From: a virus
Length of the DNA: 31,080 nt
IMG/VR virus record: IMGVR_UViG_3300032214_000039
Location: 1 to 31,080 of that record
Reading direction: 5' to 3' (one strand)
The notes below the pieces were generated by a model that was not told the DNA's origin, made no database searches, and was given only the letters and a program-made list of their open reading frames with translations. Shown here one piece after another: positions 30,946 to 31,080 of the stretch. Both the position numbers and the translations under genes were made by a program. Every line of letters starts with the position of its first letter. Position 1 is the stretch's first letter.

Positions 30946-31080
30946 TGCGGGGGCGGGAGCACTCTTAGCGGGCGCGGGAGCGGCCTTAGCTGCCGGAGCG
31001 GGAGCACTCTTAGCCGGCGCGGGAGCGGCCTTAGCTGCCGGAGCGGGAGCACTCTTAGCAGGCGCGGGAGCGGCCTTAGC
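30946..31080 (-). repeat. 45-bp tandem repeat, three copies reaching the window edge
   Basis: Three consecutive 45-bp units (31036-31080, 30991-31035, 30946-30990) differ by only one to three bases and encode AKAAPAPAKSAPAPA. The array may continue beyond the right edge. It resembles the Ala-Lys-Pro tails of histone-H1-like proteins. Confidence 0.92.

Larger units (their letters stand above)
30742..31080 (-). pseudogene. Ala/Pro/Lys-rich repeat protein, N-terminal segment (runs off the right edge; frameshifted)
   Basis: The frame is open from the right edge to TAG (30742-30744), and its start lies beyond 31080. Three 15-residue units (AKAAPAPAKSAPAPA) are followed by SVATPAGTKSVAAGSTAAAV, KASPAAKAVSSAPKAATPTA and ETTKTGR. 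The second part is clearly a copy of the SVATPAG...SAPRAA blocks found in the other frame downstream (30143-30751). After 'TKTGR' the frame turns into a Leu/Ala run and stops. One extra base in or near the G run at 30789-30791 would join the two parts as ...TKTGRGSTSTSTSTPTKSV. Histone-H1-like composition suggests DNA binding. Confidence 0.6.

Overview
The window looks like part of the genome of a tailed, probably short-tailed (podovirus-like) bacteriophage. The evidence is a primase-helicase replication gene, a P22 gp10-like tail stabilisation protein, neck/adaptor proteins, a tail fibre with an S74 intramolecular chaperone, a GH19 endolysin, very large virion-associated proteins, and dense packing with chained stop/start overlaps. 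From memory, the order and type of structural genes recall the HMO-2011-type marine and freshwater podophages. The sequence is GC-rich, so a GC-rich aquatic proteobacterium is a plausible host, but nothing here proves the host. I see no tRNA, rRNA, CRISPR array, integrase or insertion sequence.

Layout. Positions 1-4246 read rightwards and hold replication genes: the tail of a helix-turn-helix protein, a protein with a Cys cluster and an acidic C-terminus (possibly ssDNA-binding), a primase-polymerase/helicase fusion, and a small conserved protein. A strong rho-independent terminator at 4306-4332 closes this unit. Everything from 4334 to 31080 reads leftwards as one very compact late unit. In transcription order, right to left, it contains: an Ala/Pro/Lys-rich repeat protein broken by a frameshift at the right edge; small basic and Cys-containing proteins; two neck/adaptor-type proteins with small companions; a conserved structural protein; a protein of nine 22-residue beta-type repeats; the S74 tail fibre; and about ten tiny membrane, secreted or unknown genes mixed with a secreted staphylococcal-nuclease-like protein and the endolysin. 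After these come the stabilisation protein, a small structural protein, a Gly-rich virion protein, a GNAT-like protein, two repeat-rich internal virion candidates and a 2116-residue polyvalent protein.

How the parts may work together. The left genes copy the DNA. The right genes build the neck, tail and fibres, lyse the cell, and supply large proteins that probably travel inside the virion and enter the next host with the DNA. The 2116-residue protein combines a zincin protease signature, a winged-helix segment resembling the FtsK gamma domain, Ala/Pro-rich linkers and a helical C-terminal half, which fits an ejected multifunctional protein.

Main points for a second look: an in-frame amber codon in a two-helix membrane protein of the lysis region (19967-19969); the FtsK-gamma-like segment next to a zincin in the polyvalent protein; two different 11-residue-period repeat arrays in one virion protein; a short Met/Lys-Gly-Gly motif shared by several virion proteins; a frameshift beside a hexanucleotide microsatellite near the right edge; and long overlaps between genes for exported proteins. 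Family names come from reading the translated sequences and from memory, without any database search.
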